Counted from the first letter of the stretch, positions 1-7,431 are shown. The stretch: DNA of 35,277 nucleotides from JBOIBN01 sp050739575 (GCA_050739575.1 JBOIBN010000023.1:1-35277); one strand, 5' to 3'. The notes: generated by a model from the sequence alone, not told the origin. Program-made: numbers and translations.

Positions 1-1333
1 GGTAGTCGTCGTTGCCGATCGCATAGCTGCGCTGCGTATGTGCATACGAGCGGCAGATAGCGAAAAACAGGGCGACGAAACCGATGGCGGCAAAAATGTC
101 CAGGAACACGCCAAAGTAGCTGAGGCCGATATAGGCGATCAGCAGCAACAGGAGATTGCCGCAAACGAAGATCGGGTCGAGATCCCAGGATGGTTCACCG
201 CGGAAGAAGGCGTAGCCGGTCAATAGCACGAGGAGCGCGGCCAGCACGTACTTGAACCAGGGCGGTGGCATCCAGATCCAGTGGTGGGTCAACAGGGCTT
301 CGACGGCCTCGGCTTCGATCGCCACGCCGGGCATGGCCGCGTCGACCGGCGTAGGCTTTGCGTCGTTGAGCCCGGCGGCGGTGTAGCCGATCAAGACGGT
401 TGTGCCCTTGAGCGGGGGCGGGGCTACGGCGGGATCGCCGCAGATTCGCTTGCCTTCGAGCAGGGTGGCGGCACTGATGTCGGGGAGGCGACTGTGGCGT
501 CGCCAGTCGATGCGGATGCTGGCCGGATAGTGTGCCATCTTGGCCGGATCCGGACCGGCGGCGAGACGCAACGCCAGCGAGGGAATTGCCCAGTCGCCGA
601 CCACCTCGCGCAGTGGAATGTCGCGGATCACACCGTCGACGTTACGGGTGACGTCGACCAGCCCCGAGTTCTGTTGCATCGCCTTGCCATAGGGAAGCAT
701 CAGCGCGACCGGCGGATCGTCGGTGGGATGAGCGGTCAGCGGAAACGCCGACGGCGCCTGCGAGACGTGCAGGGACGAATCGCTGTCGTAGTCTTCATTC
801 AGACGGGTGGAAGCGAATACGAATCGTCCTTCGCCGCCCACAGCCATTGCATTGAGCACGGAATCGGATTGTGGATCGGTCGTCGAAGGGTCGACGAACT
901 GGATGTCGAATCCGACCGCGCGTACGCCGGCGCGATCGAGCGCGTCGAGCAGATCGGCCTGGCGCATCCGGCTCCACGGCCAGCCGCCTTCGCCCTTGGC
1001 GCGGAAGTAATTGATCGAGCAGTCGTCAATCTCGACGATCACCACTTTGCCCGATGGCTTGGGCTCCGACAGCCGCCAGGAAATCACCTGGTCGAAGATC
1101 GCGTTCTCAGCGCCGACCAGATTCTGCGGGCCGGCCCAGTCCCAGGCCAGCCAGCCCAGGGCCACGAGCACGAGCAGCGGATAAAACCAGAAGCCCAGAA
1201 GCAGGCTCAATCTGGCGTACGGGCGGCGGTACCCCTTCTCGACGCGTCCCCAGCCGGAGACGAACGCCTCGCCGAGCCGAGCTATCACGGCGTTGATATA
1301 GACCAACGGTCGGTGCAGGAAATTTCGCAGCAT
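1..1333 (-). CDS. CHASE2-domain membrane sensor, C-terminus beyond the left edge
   Basis: The minus-strand frame opens with ATG at 1333 and stays open to the window edge, giving 444 codons with no stop. The product has a transmembrane segment at about residues 44-62. A long extracytoplasmic region follows (about 70-345) with the CHASE2 hallmarks: a FDQVISWR-like start, KVVIVEIDD, a WPWSR motif, and a late VLIGYTA followed by PGVAIEAEAV. Three closely spaced transmembrane helices follow (about 362-380, 388-406 and 410-430), which is the usual CHASE2 topology. In this family the helices normally lead into an output domain such as a guanylate/adenylate cyclase, GGDEF, histidine kinase or Ser/Thr kinase domain. 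That part is not in the window, so the output is unknown. A purine-rich GGGAG lies about 10 bases before the ATG. Confidence 0.85.
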   Translation of the reverse strand, partial: MLRNFLHRPLVYINAVIARLGEAFVSGWGRVEKGYRRPYARLSLLLGFWFYPLLVLVALGWLAWDWAGPQNLVGAENAIFDQVISWRLSEPKPSGKVVIVEIDDCSINYFRAKGEGGWPWSRMRQADLLDALDRAGVRAVGFDIQFVDPSTTDPQSDSVLNAMAVGGEGRFVFASTRLNEDYDSDSSLHVSQAPSAFPLTAHPTDDPPVALMLPYGKAMQQNSGLVDVTRNVDGVIRDIPLREVVGDWAIPSLALRLAAGPDPAKMAHYPASIRIDWRRHSRLPDISAATLLEGKRICGDPAVAPPPLKGTTVLIGYTAAGLNDAKPTPVDAAMPGVAIEAEAVEALLTHHWIWMPPPWFKYVLAALLVLLTGYAFFRGEPSWDLDPIFVCGNLLLLLIAYIGLSYFGVFLDIFAAIGFVALFFAICRSYAHTQRSYAIGNDDY

Positions 1334-1910
1334 TCACCGCTCCCGGGGGAACCCAACGGTCATCCCGGCGCGGCGAGCCGGGAGCGACGACTTCGCGACT
1401 GATGGTACGCGTCGCGCTCGAGACTTGGCAACCCGTTCGCCGAGCGCAGGCCCGTCGCGATCTCGGCGCCTCCGCTTTGCCGCGCGGATGCCCGGCTGAT
1501 ACGCTGGAAGAAATGATTGTCGCAGGGCAAACTGGCGAAGTGGCCGCCGTAAACGGATCCGATTCGGCGAAGGATAAAGAGCGCCGGCAAATCTCGTCGG
1601 TCGAAACATTCCGCGGCGGCTGCGGCGATTGCCCACACCAATGACCGAAGAAATCCATGAAGTCGCAATGGATGCGCTCCGCGGAATGTGCTTTCCGTTT
1701 GCCGCAGATCCTGCTATGTTGCGTACGAGGAAGGTCATGGATGAGCGTCGGTGGCGAAGGAGATGAAGGTTCCGTTCGCGCTCGCTGCGTTTTGTGACAC
1801 CCGAACCCGCCACGGCGGCCTCGAAGACGCCATGGCCCGGGTGTCGTGCCGGGCTCTCCCGAAAAGGAGTCAGGACCACGGCGACGAAGAAGTCTGACTC
1901 TGGCGCTTGC
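1334..1910. other. 577-base non-coding stretch, possible dispersed repeat
   Basis: I see no credible gene here. Open frames exist on both strands but their products are Arg/Ser-rich and low in hydrophobic cores, as expected for shadow frames in GC-rich DNA. A hairpin is visible at 1363-1383, with TCCCGGC and GCCGGGA arms around a seven-base loop. A second GC dyad (CCCGG...CCGGG) lies near 1837-1854. Short stretches of the minus-strand translation, such as ESDPFTAA and KAEAPRSRRACARRTGC, look to me like phrases that recur in many annotated hypothetical proteins arising from a dispersed proteobacterial repeat. That is memory, not a search result. Confidence 0.4.
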
Positions 1911-2828
1911 GTGCCAAGCAGGCAAACCGAACGGGAATCGGAGTCGGCGATTCTGATCGAACGATTCATTCACGTCCTGTGGCTGGAGCAGGGACTCGCC
2001 GAAAACACCCGCAGCGCCTACCGCTCCGATCTGCGGCGGCTTGCAAACTGGTGCGAACGACAGGGTGTGGCGTTGCTCGCCGCCCGCAGCGAGGATCTGT
2101 GGGCCTTCCTGAGCGCCGAAGCGGCCGCCGGCGCGAGTGCCCGCACGAGTGCACGGCGACTGGCCGCCATCCGTCATTTTTATCGTCAACTGGCGCGCGA
2201 GGGCCGGGTCGACCGCGATCCCGCCTCCGAACTCGAAGCCCCGCGGCTACCGCATCCCTTGCCGCATACGCTCAGCGAACGCGAAGTGACGGATCTGCTC
2301 GGAACCCCCGACGTGACGAATGATCGGGGCTTGCGCGACCGTGCGATGCTCGAATTGCTTTATGCCACCGGTCTCAGGGTGAGCGAACTGGTCGGATTGC
2401 ATCTCGAGGCGCTCAATCTCCGCATGGGCATGGTGCGGGTGATTGGCAAGGGCGGACGCGAACGCATCGTTCCGTTGGGGGAAGAAGCGCGCTACTGGCT
2501 GGAACGTTATCTCGTTCGGGCACGGCCTGCGCTTCTCGGTGAACGCCGTCTGGACACCCTGTTTCCAAGCGCGCGCCGCCCGACGCTGACCCGTCAGGCC
2601 TTCTGGAGTCTGATCCGACGTTACGCGCGCGTCGCCGGCATCCGTACCGATATTTCGCCGCACCAGTTGCGCCACGCCTTCGCCACTCATCTGCTGGAAC
2701 ACGGTGCGGATCTGAGAGCCGTGCAGATGCTGCTCGGACACCAAGATGTCACGACCACGCAAATTTACACGCACGTCGCCCGCGAGCGCTTGCGTGCCCT
2801 CCACGCGGCCCACCATCCCCGCGGCTAG
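1911..2828 (+). CDS. xerD: Tyrosine recombinase XerD
   Basis: XerD acts with XerC at the dif site to resolve chromosome dimers during division, in concert with FtsK. The product aligns throughout with gammaproteobacterial XerD: an N-terminal SAM-like core-binding domain (LIERFIHVLWLEQGLAENTRSAYRSD region, residues 16-40) and a C-terminal catalytic domain. The full catalytic set is visible: R156 (in LYATGLRVSEL), K180 (VIGKGGRER), H251 and R254 (SPHQLRHAFATHLL), H277 (LLGHQD) and the nucleophile Y286 (TTQIYTHV). The GTG at 1911 gives 305 residues, close to the family's usual 298. The frame continues upstream to a GTG at 1794, which would add 39 residues of doubtful quality. Neither start has a clear ribosome site. 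The gene stands alone, with repeats on both sides. Confidence 0.93.
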   Translation: MPSRQTERESESAILIERFIHVLWLEQGLAENTRSAYRSDLRRLANWCERQGVALLAARSEDLWAFLSAEAAAGASARTSARRLAAIRHFYRQLAREGRVDRDPASELEAPRLPHPLPHTLSEREVTDLLGTPDVTNDRGLRDRAMLELLYATGLRVSELVGLHLEALNLRMGMVRVIGKGGRERIVPLGEEARYWLERYLVRARPALLGERRLDTLFPSARRPTLTRQAFWSLIRRYARVAGIRTDISPHQLRHAFATHLLEHGADLRAVQMLLGHQDVTTTQIYTHVARERLRALHAAHHPRG

Positions 2829-2850
2829 CAGGCGCCCGACAAGCTACTGT

Positions 2851-2964
2851 GCTCGACATCCTGAACGCGTCCAGTGCTCGAAATCCTCATGTACTCACGT
2901 GTGCACTGCGGTTTCTGCGCTCCGGGCGCGTTCAGGCTTTCTTCGCTCGTTACGCTTGTCGAGC
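2851..2964. repeat. Nested inverted repeat downstream of xerD
   Basis: Three nested pairs of arms form one imperfect palindrome of about 114 bases. The outer pair is GCTCGACA (2851-2858) with TGTCGAGC (2957-2964). The middle pair is CCTGAACGCG (2860-2869) with CGCGTTCAGG (2927-2936). The inner pair is CAGTG (2872-2876) with CACTG (2904-2908). All three are exact. The stretch has no credible reading frame. It begins 22 bases after the xerD stop codon, so it could form a large structure at the 3' end of the message or be a palindromic intergenic repeat. Confidence 0.6.
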
Positions 2965-3006
2965 GCCCGCGCGTGTCCTCGGGGCTCGAAACTCGGGACT
3001 TGGAAA

Positions 3007-3158
3007 GAGAAGACCCAGCGCAGAGAACGTGAAGCCCACGGAGTTCGGATTAAGAGTGTCTTGGTCTTTATAACCCGTATCTTCTCAGCGTACTCTGCGC
3101 TCCCTGCGGTTAATTTTTCGGAGCGCTGCAGGCGAGAAGGGGGAGTTGGAGGGGGATT
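3007..3158. repeat. Inverted repeat plus half of a purine-rich repeat unit
   Basis: Arms GAGAAG (3007-3012) and CTTCTC (3081-3086), and GCGCAGAGAACG (3018-3029) and CGTACTCTGCGC (3089-3100, one mismatch), form an interlocked pair. The CGCAGAG/CTCTGCG theme with a trailing CTGCGGTTAATTTTT resembles dispersed intergenic repeats of GC-rich proteobacteria. Bases 3126-3158 match 32124-32156 at 28 of 33 positions (GCAGGCGRGAAGGGG then AGTYGGAGGGGGAT), so this is one copy of a dispersed unit. No gene is visible between xerD and fdxA. Confidence 0.5.
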
Positions 3159-3206
3159 CTCTGCGCGCTTTCCGGTGAATTATTCGCTGACTCGGAATCG
3201 AGACAT

Positions 3207-3530
3207 TCAGCGTTCCAGGAGTTCGAGCTTGTCGGGCTTGCCGTCCCACTCCTTGGCATCGGGTGGTGCATCCTTCTGTTCGGACAGCACGGGCCAGTCC
3301 TTGGCGAGTTCGGCGTTAAGAGCGACGAACTCCCGCTGGTCGTCGGGCACGTCGTCTTCGGAGAAGATCGCATTGGCCGGACATTCGGTCTCGCAGAGCG
3401 TGCAGTCAATGCATTCCTCGGGGTCTATTACCAGCATGTTCGGCCCCTCGTGGAAACAGTCCACCGGGCAAACTTCCACGCAATCCGTGTACTTGCACTT
3501 GATGCAGTTCTCGGTGACTACGAAGGTCAT
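3207..3530 (-). CDS. fdxA: 7Fe-8S ferredoxin FdxA
   Basis: This is a small soluble electron carrier holding one [3Fe-4S] and one [4Fe-4S] cluster, of the Azotobacter ferredoxin I type. From the ATG at 3530 the product is 107 residues, the family length, and follows that protein closely: MTFVVTENCIKCKYTDC, then C21-P, then CIDCTLCETECP. By alignment the cysteines are C9, C17 and C50 for the three-iron cluster and C21, C40, C43 and C46 for the four-iron cluster. A GGAG nine bases before this ATG supports it over the upstream start at 3572, which adds 14 residues not found in the family. The ferredoxin's partner is not shown by its neighbours. ispA follows on the same strand upstream, 89 bases away. 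Confidence 0.93.
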   Translation of the reverse strand: MTFVVTENCIKCKYTDCVEVCPVDCFHEGPNMLVIDPEECIDCTLCETECPANAIFSEDDVPDDQREFVALNAELAKDWPVLSEQKDAPPDAKEWDGKPDKLELLER

Positions 3531-3619
3531 CCGGTCAGTCTCCGCCGTTTCGTAACCCGAATATTTTGCCACAGCATGCCGGCGGCAGGCAGCCCCGATC
3601 GTGAATCCGGAACATTCCG

Positions 3620-4552
3620 TCAGTGATCGCGTTCAACGATCAGTTTGGCCAAAGCGAGGAGCGGCGCCGCGTCTTCGCCAAAGGGCTCGAGTGCTTCCAG
3701 CGCTTCCGAATAGACTGCGGCCAGCACCTCGCGGGACCTCGCGAGTCCGAGAATGGCGGTATAGGTGGGCTTGTCATGAGCAACGTCGGCGCCCGCGGTT
3801 TTACCCAGTCGTTTCGCATCGCCGGTGGCGTCCAGAATATCGTCCTGGATCTGGAAGGCAAGCCCGATGCGCGAGCCGAAACGTTCGAGTCGTGCGAGAG
3901 CTTCGTCGGCGATCTCGTTCTCGCTGTATGCGCCGAGTAGAATGCTCACGCGGATGAGCGCCCCGGTTTTCATCAGGTGCATGTCGTCGAGCGCGGCGCG
4001 CTCGATGCGCTGGCCTTGCACCTCGATGTCCATCATTTGTCCGCCGGCCATTCCGCACGAGCCGGCGGCGCGCGCGAGCGCCGCCACCATGCGCAGGCGC
4101 CGCGCTGGATCGGCGATCATGACCTGATCGCGTGCCAGAACCTCGAAGGCAAGTGCCTGCAAGGCGTCGCCGACCAGAATCGCGGTGGCCTCGTCGTAGG
4201 CTTGGTGACAGGTTGGGCGGCCGCGCCTGAGATCGTCGTCGTCCATCGCGGGAAGATCGTCGTGGACAAGCGAATAGGCATGGATCAGTTCGACAGCGCA
4301 GGCCGGACCGTCGAGCCGTGTGACTGGCACGCCGAGCATCTCCCCGGCGGCGTAAACGAGCAGCGGGCGGATGCGCTTGCCTGGCGTGAGCGCAGCGTAG
4401 CGCATGGCGGCATGCAGGCGCGCGGGCTTTTCGGATTCGGACGGCAGCCAACGTGCGAGCGCCGCTTCCGTTCGCAGCCGGTATTCCGGTATCCGGTCGA
4501 CGAATCCCGCGGCGCGCTCAGCGCTCGGGATCGAAAGGTTCAGGTTTCGCAT
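3620..4552 (-). CDS. ispA: (2E,6E)-farnesyl diphosphate synthase
   Basis: Condenses isopentenyl diphosphate with dimethylallyl and geranyl diphosphate to make farnesyl diphosphate, feeding undecaprenyl phosphate, quinones and hopanoids. The 310-residue product has the trans-prenyltransferase signatures: GKRIRPLLVYAAGE (about 59-71), the first Asp-rich motif HDDLPAMDDDDLRRG (about 97-111) with its metal-binding aspartates, LMKTGALI, and the second Asp-rich motif FQIQDDILD. The start at 4552 lies inside the end of xseB (35-base overlap) and has AAGG nine bases upstream. The longer frame to 4837 is only an xseB shadow. xseB-ispA is a standard operon order, but the usual downstream dxs is absent and fdxA follows instead. 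Confidence 0.95.
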   Translation of the reverse strand: MRNLNLSIPSAERAAGFVDRIPEYRLRTEAALARWLPSESEKPARLHAAMRYAALTPGKRIRPLLVYAAGEMLGVPVTRLDGPACAVELIHAYSLVHDDLPAMDDDDLRRGRPTCHQAYDEATAILVGDALQALAFEVLARDQVMIADPARRLRMVAALARAAGSCGMAGGQMMDIEVQGQRIERAALDDMHLMKTGALIRVSILLGAYSENEIADEALARLERFGSRIGLAFQIQDDILDATGDAKRLGKTAGADVAHDKPTYTAILGLARSREVLAAVYSEALEALEPFGEDAAPLLALAKLIVERDH

Positions 4553-4772
4553 CGGTGCCTTCGGCAAGCAGGATTTCGACCCGCTGCTCCGCGTGCTTGA
4601 GCGCGGCCTCGCAGCGGCGGAGCAGGCGCATGCCTTCCTCGAAGCGCTTGAGTGCTTCTTCGAGCGGCAAGTCGCCCCGCTCGAGGGCCTGTACGCTCGC
4701 TTCGAGCGCCGCGAGCGCCGCCTCGAAGTCCTTGGCAGGGGGCTCTCGGTCGGTTTTTTTCGCTTCGACCAC
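4518..4772 (-). CDS. xseB: Exodeoxyribonuclease VII small subunit
   Basis: XseB is the small helical subunit that coats the long coiled coil of XseA in exonuclease VII, a single-strand-specific nuclease. The 84-residue product has the family core: FEAALAALEASVQALERGDLPLEEALKRFEEGMRLLRRCEAALKHAEQ-type helices at about residues 16-65, and an acidic, Pro-containing tail. The length is typical (80-85). It overlaps the start of ispA by 35 bases in another frame, implying co-transcription and probably coupled translation. xseA is not in the window. Confidence 0.93.
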   Translation of the reverse strand: MVEAKKTDREPPAKDFEAALAALEASVQALERGDLPLEEALKRFEEGMRLLRRCEAALKHAEQRVEILLAEGTDAKPEPFDPER

Positions 4773-4869
4773 GGGATTTCCGGTTGCGGTTGGTGAGGAC
4801 TCGGTGACACCACCGACCCTGAAGGTGAACCGTACACGTCGGCGCGGAGCGCGTCAATACGGACGTGGA

Positions 4870-4898
4870 TTGACAGGCCCTGCGACCCTGCCTAAACT
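4870..4898 (+). promoter_or_regulatory. Near-consensus sigma-70 promoter of the rubrerythrin operon
   Basis: A perfect -35 hexamer TTGACA (4870-4875) is followed by an exact 17-base spacer and TAAACT (4893-4898) as -10. Transcription would start near 4905, leaving a leader of about 60 bases before the rubrerythrin ATG at 4964. This is the strongest promoter I can see in the window, which fits a gene that is held down by a repressor at the adjacent dyad. Confidence 0.8.
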
Positions 4899-4903
4899 GG
4901 GGT

Positions 4904-4928
4904 CAAGTTTAGACCAAGTCTAAATTTG
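4904..4928 (+). promoter_or_regulatory. Operator-like dyad at the rubrerythrin start point
   Basis: The core is an exact inverted repeat, TTTAGAC (4908-4914), spacer CAA, GTCTAAA (4918-4924). It extends outward with CAA (4904-4906) and TTG (4926-4928) after one mismatch. It lies directly over the predicted start point, where a bound repressor would block the promoter. Size and AT-rich arms are compatible with a Fur/PerR-type or Rrf2-type site controlling peroxide defence. No regulator gene lies beside it, so the protein that binds is unknown. Confidence 0.6.
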
Positions 4929-4963
4929 CGGGTTAGTAATTCTGAACTCAAGGAGACACGGCA

Positions 4964-5383
4964 ATGGAACTCAAGGGCAGCAAGACACACGAAAATCTCA
5001 AGGCCGCCTTCGCCGGCGAATCGCAAGCCAACCGCCGTTATCTCTACTTCGCCTCGAAGGCGGACGTAGAAGGCTATAACGACGTCTCGGCAGTGTTCCG
5101 CTCCACTGCGGAAGGCGAGACCGGCCATGCGCACGGGCATCTGGAATATCTGGAACCGGTCGGCGACCCGGTGACCGGCGAGCCGATCGGCGGCACCGAC
5201 AAGAACCTGAAGTCGGCCATCGCGGGCGAAACCTACGAATACACCGACATGTATCCCGGCATGGCAAAGTCCGCGCGCCAGGAAGGCTTCGAGGAGATCG
5301 CCGACTGGTTCGAGACGCTGGCGAAGGCGGAACGCTCGCATGCCAGTCGCTTCAAGAAGGCCCTCGACACCCTCGGAGCATAA
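4964..5383 (+). CDS. Rubrerythrin (erythrin form without a rubredoxin domain)
   Basis: This is a ferritin-like diiron protein of 139 residues that reduces hydrogen peroxide in the cytoplasm. The diiron ligands are visible in a four-helix pattern: FAGESQANRRYLYFA (first Glu), STAEGETGHAHGHLEYL (Glu/His ligands), AIAGETYEYTDMYPGMAKSARQEGF, and AKAERSHASRFKKAL (late ExxH pair). The C-terminal rubredoxin domain of classical rubrerythrin is missing, so electrons must come from a separate donor. AAGGAG sits nine bases before the ATG. The gene opens a three-gene operon. The next gene, a multi-cluster Fe-S protein, is a natural candidate to supply electrons, but this is inference. Confidence 0.92.
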   Translation: MELKGSKTHENLKAAFAGESQANRRYLYFASKADVEGYNDVSAVFRSTAEGETGHAHGHLEYLEPVGDPVTGEPIGGTDKNLKSAIAGETYEYTDMYPGMAKSARQEGFEEIADWFETLAKAERSHASRFKKALDTLGA

Positions 5384-5490
5384 TGCGGCTTGAGCGGGGC
5401 GGCCTTATGCGTCCCGTTTGCCGTCCCGTTACGGGCATTGCGCCGATGAAATCGGCGTGGGCATGGATTCGTTTCGCCGGGAGTAGGAGA

Positions 5491-6840
5491 ATGGCCGAAG
5501 CAACCGTCGCAGCCGAAGGCGGCCTCAAGGCGCCCTTTAGACATCCGCTCGACTGGAAAAACGCCGAGTTCTGGAACGAGGAAGCCCTTTACAAGGAGAT
5601 GGAGCGCCAGTTCGACATCTGCCACACTTGTCGGCGTTGTTTTCCGCTTTGTCATTCCTTCCCGACGTTGTTCGATCTGATTGACAACTCGGAAACCTTC
5701 GAACTCGACAGCGTGCCGCGCGAGGCGTACTGGAAGGTCGTGGATCAGTGCTATCTGTGCGATCTGTGCTTCATGACCAAGTGTCCGTACACGCCACCGC
5801 ACGAATTCAACATGGATTTCCCGCATCTGATGCTGCGCGCGAAGGCGGTGCGCAACAAGAACGAGGGGGCGCCGTTGCGCGACAAGGTGCTGACCTCGAC
5901 CGACGCCATCGGGCGTCTCGCCGGCATACCGGTGGTGGCGCAAACCGTGAATGCCGCCAACCACACACCGCCGCTGCGCGTCGCGCTCGAAAAAACCCTC
6001 GGCGTGCACCGCAAGGCGCGACTCCCCGCGTTCCAGTCACGAAGCGCACGCCGGCGTCTCGCAAAACACCAACCACTTCCGGTGGAGGCTAAACACACCG
6101 GGCGCACACAAGGGCGGGTTGCGATCTTCGCGACCTGTTATTGCAACCACAACATGCCGAGTGTCGTGGAAGATCTGATGGCTGTATTCGAGCACAACGG
6201 CATTCCGACGCGCTTGGTGCCAGAAGAGCGCTGCTGCGGCATGCCCAAGTTGGAACTCGGCGATCTCGACGCCATCGAGAAACTGAAAAACTACAACGTT
6301 CCTCGTCTGCTGAACGTAGTCGAAGGAGGCTGGGATCTCGTCGCACCAATTCCATCCTGTGTCCTGATGTACAAGCAGGAATTGCCAATGATCTATCCGG
6401 GCGACGCCGCGGTGGAAAAGGTAAAGCGGGCGTTTTTCGACCCCTTCGAGTATCTGATGCTGCGTCACGAGGCGGGTCTCCTCAATACCGCGTTCAAGCA
6501 ACCCTTGGGCAGGGTGATTTGTCATGCTTCCTGCCACCAGCGGGTGCAGAACATCGGTCCGAAGACGCGCGATATCCTGGCGCTCGTGCCCGATACCGAA
6601 GTGGAGCTGATCGAGCGTTGCTCTGGTCACGACGGCACCTATGCGGTCAAACGCGAAACCTACGACAATGCGATGAAGATCGGACGCACGGTGTTCCGAA
6701 AGATCGTCGAAGCCGAACCCGATTACTACGGGAGCGACTGTCCGCTCGCGGGAGATCAGCTTGAACATGGCGCCGGCACGGAAACCGGACGGAGCGTGAC
6801 CCACCCCATTGCGATGCTGCGCACGGCCTACGGCATTTAG
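5491..6840 (+). CDS. GlpC/HdrD-like (4Fe-4S) CCG-domain protein
   Basis: The 449-residue product has two N-terminal four-cysteine ferredoxin motifs, C44-C47-C50-C54 and C87-C90-C93-C98P, for two [4Fe-4S] clusters. Two CCG-type repeats follow. The first has C216/C218 and C248-C249-G250. The second has C344xxxC348, then C377-S-G where the family usually reads CCG, and a late C417. Proteins of this build (GlpC, HdrD, LldE-like) pass electrons between a soluble partner and a flavin, quinone or disulfide. The start at 5491 fits the conserved KAPFRHPLDWKN opening. The frame extends to an ATG at 5383 overlapping the rubrerythrin stop, but those 36 residues look non-native. DUF3501 follows six bases later. 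The substrate is unknown. Confidence 0.85.
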   Translation: MAEATVAAEGGLKAPFRHPLDWKNAEFWNEEALYKEMERQFDICHTCRRCFPLCHSFPTLFDLIDNSETFELDSVPREAYWKVVDQCYLCDLCFMTKCPYTPPHEFNMDFPHLMLRAKAVRNKNEGAPLRDKVLTSTDAIGRLAGIPVVAQTVNAANHTPPLRVALEKTLGVHRKARLPAFQSRSARRRLAKHQPLPVEAKHTGRTQGRVAIFATCYCNHNMPSVVEDLMAVFEHNGIPTRLVPEERCCGMPKLELGDLDAIEKLKNYNVPRLLNVVEGGWDLVAPIPSCVLMYKQELPMIYPGDAAVEKVKRAFFDPFEYLMLRHEAGLLNTAFKQPLGRVICHASCHQRVQNIGPKTRDILALVPDTEVELIERCSGHDGTYAVKRETYDNAMKIGRTVFRKIVEAEPDYYGSDCPLAGDQLEHGAGTETGRSVTHPIAMLRTAYGI

Positions 6841-6846
6841 TCGATT

Positions 6847-7431
6847 ATGGAAAGGCTTGCCCGCGCCGATCTGATGAGTCTCGAGGAATACTCGCATTTC
6901 CGCGAGCGGTTCCGACGTGAGGTCATGGCGCACAAGGACGACCGGCGTCTTCATCTTGGGCCTAACCTAACCCTGTATTTCGAGGATCGTCTGACCATCC
7001 AGTACCAGGTGCAGGAGATGCTGAGGATAGAACGCATCTTCGAGGCCGCCGGCATCCAGGACGAATTGGATACCTACAATCCGTTGATCCCCGACGGTGC
7101 CAATCTCAAGGCGACCATGATGATCGAGTTCGACGACGAGGCCGTTCGCCGTGCAGCGCTTGCGAAATTTGGCAGGATCGAAGACCGCGTGTGGATAAAA
7201 ACCGGGCAGAGCGAGCGCAGCTTTGCAACACCGGACGAAGATCTCGAGCGGCGCGATCCAAACCGGACTGCCGCGGTGCATTTCCTGCGTTTCGATCTCG
7301 ACAATGCGCTCTGCTCTGCGTTCAAATCAGCCGCAAAGATCGCAATGGGCGTGGACCACGAGCGCTACCAATACAGTGTGGAGGAATTGCCGGCTGCGCT
7401 TGCCGGCAGCTTGGTACAGGATCTCGATTAA
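6847..7431 (+). CDS. DUF3501 family protein
   Basis: The 194-residue soluble protein matches the DUF3501 family as I know it: an N-terminal helical stretch (MERLARADLMSLEEY, FRREVMAHK), then RRLHLGPNLTLYFEDRLTIQYQVQEMLRIERIFE at about residues 37-70, and a beta-rich central part with ATMMIEFDDE. No signal peptide, transmembrane helix or cysteine motif is present. The function of the family is not established. It starts six bases after the CCG-domain gene, so the two are certainly co-transcribed. The order rubrerythrin, CCG protein, DUF3501 is a recurrent one in proteobacteria to my knowledge, which suggests an accessory or assembly role in the same redox module. Confidence 0.85.
   Translation: MERLARADLMSLEEYSHFRERFRREVMAHKDDRRLHLGPNLTLYFEDRLTIQYQVQEMLRIERIFEAAGIQDELDTYNPLIPDGANLKATMMIEFDDEAVRRAALAKFGRIEDRVWIKTGQSERSFATPDEDLERRDPNRTAAVHFLRFDLDNALCSAFKSAAKIAMGVDHERYQYSVEELPAALAGSLVQDLD

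Noticed and set aside
281..1402. A 373-codon plus-strand open frame
   Set aside because: It is antisense to the CHASE2 gene. The minus-strand product has clear domain motifs and helices, the plus-strand one is Arg/Gly-rich without any.
1794..1910. An N-terminal extension of xerD from the GTG at 1794
   Set aside because: XerD proteins do not have it, and the residues look like translated non-coding DNA. Kept only as an alternative start.
1107..2189. A 360-codon minus-strand frame across the gap before xerD
   Set aside because: Its ends are antisense to or in the shadow of real genes and its middle is Ser/Arg/Pro-rich with no fold pattern.
1911..3158. An integron or phage integrase with attachment site
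   Set aside because: The recombinase is a full match to chromosomal XerD, and the neighbouring inverted repeats do not have the layout of attC or att sites.
5383..5490. Start of the CCG-domain protein at the ATG overlapping the rubrerythrin stop
   Set aside because: The TAATG overlap is tempting, but the 36 extra residues have no counterpart in the family and the conserved part begins after the ATG at 5491.
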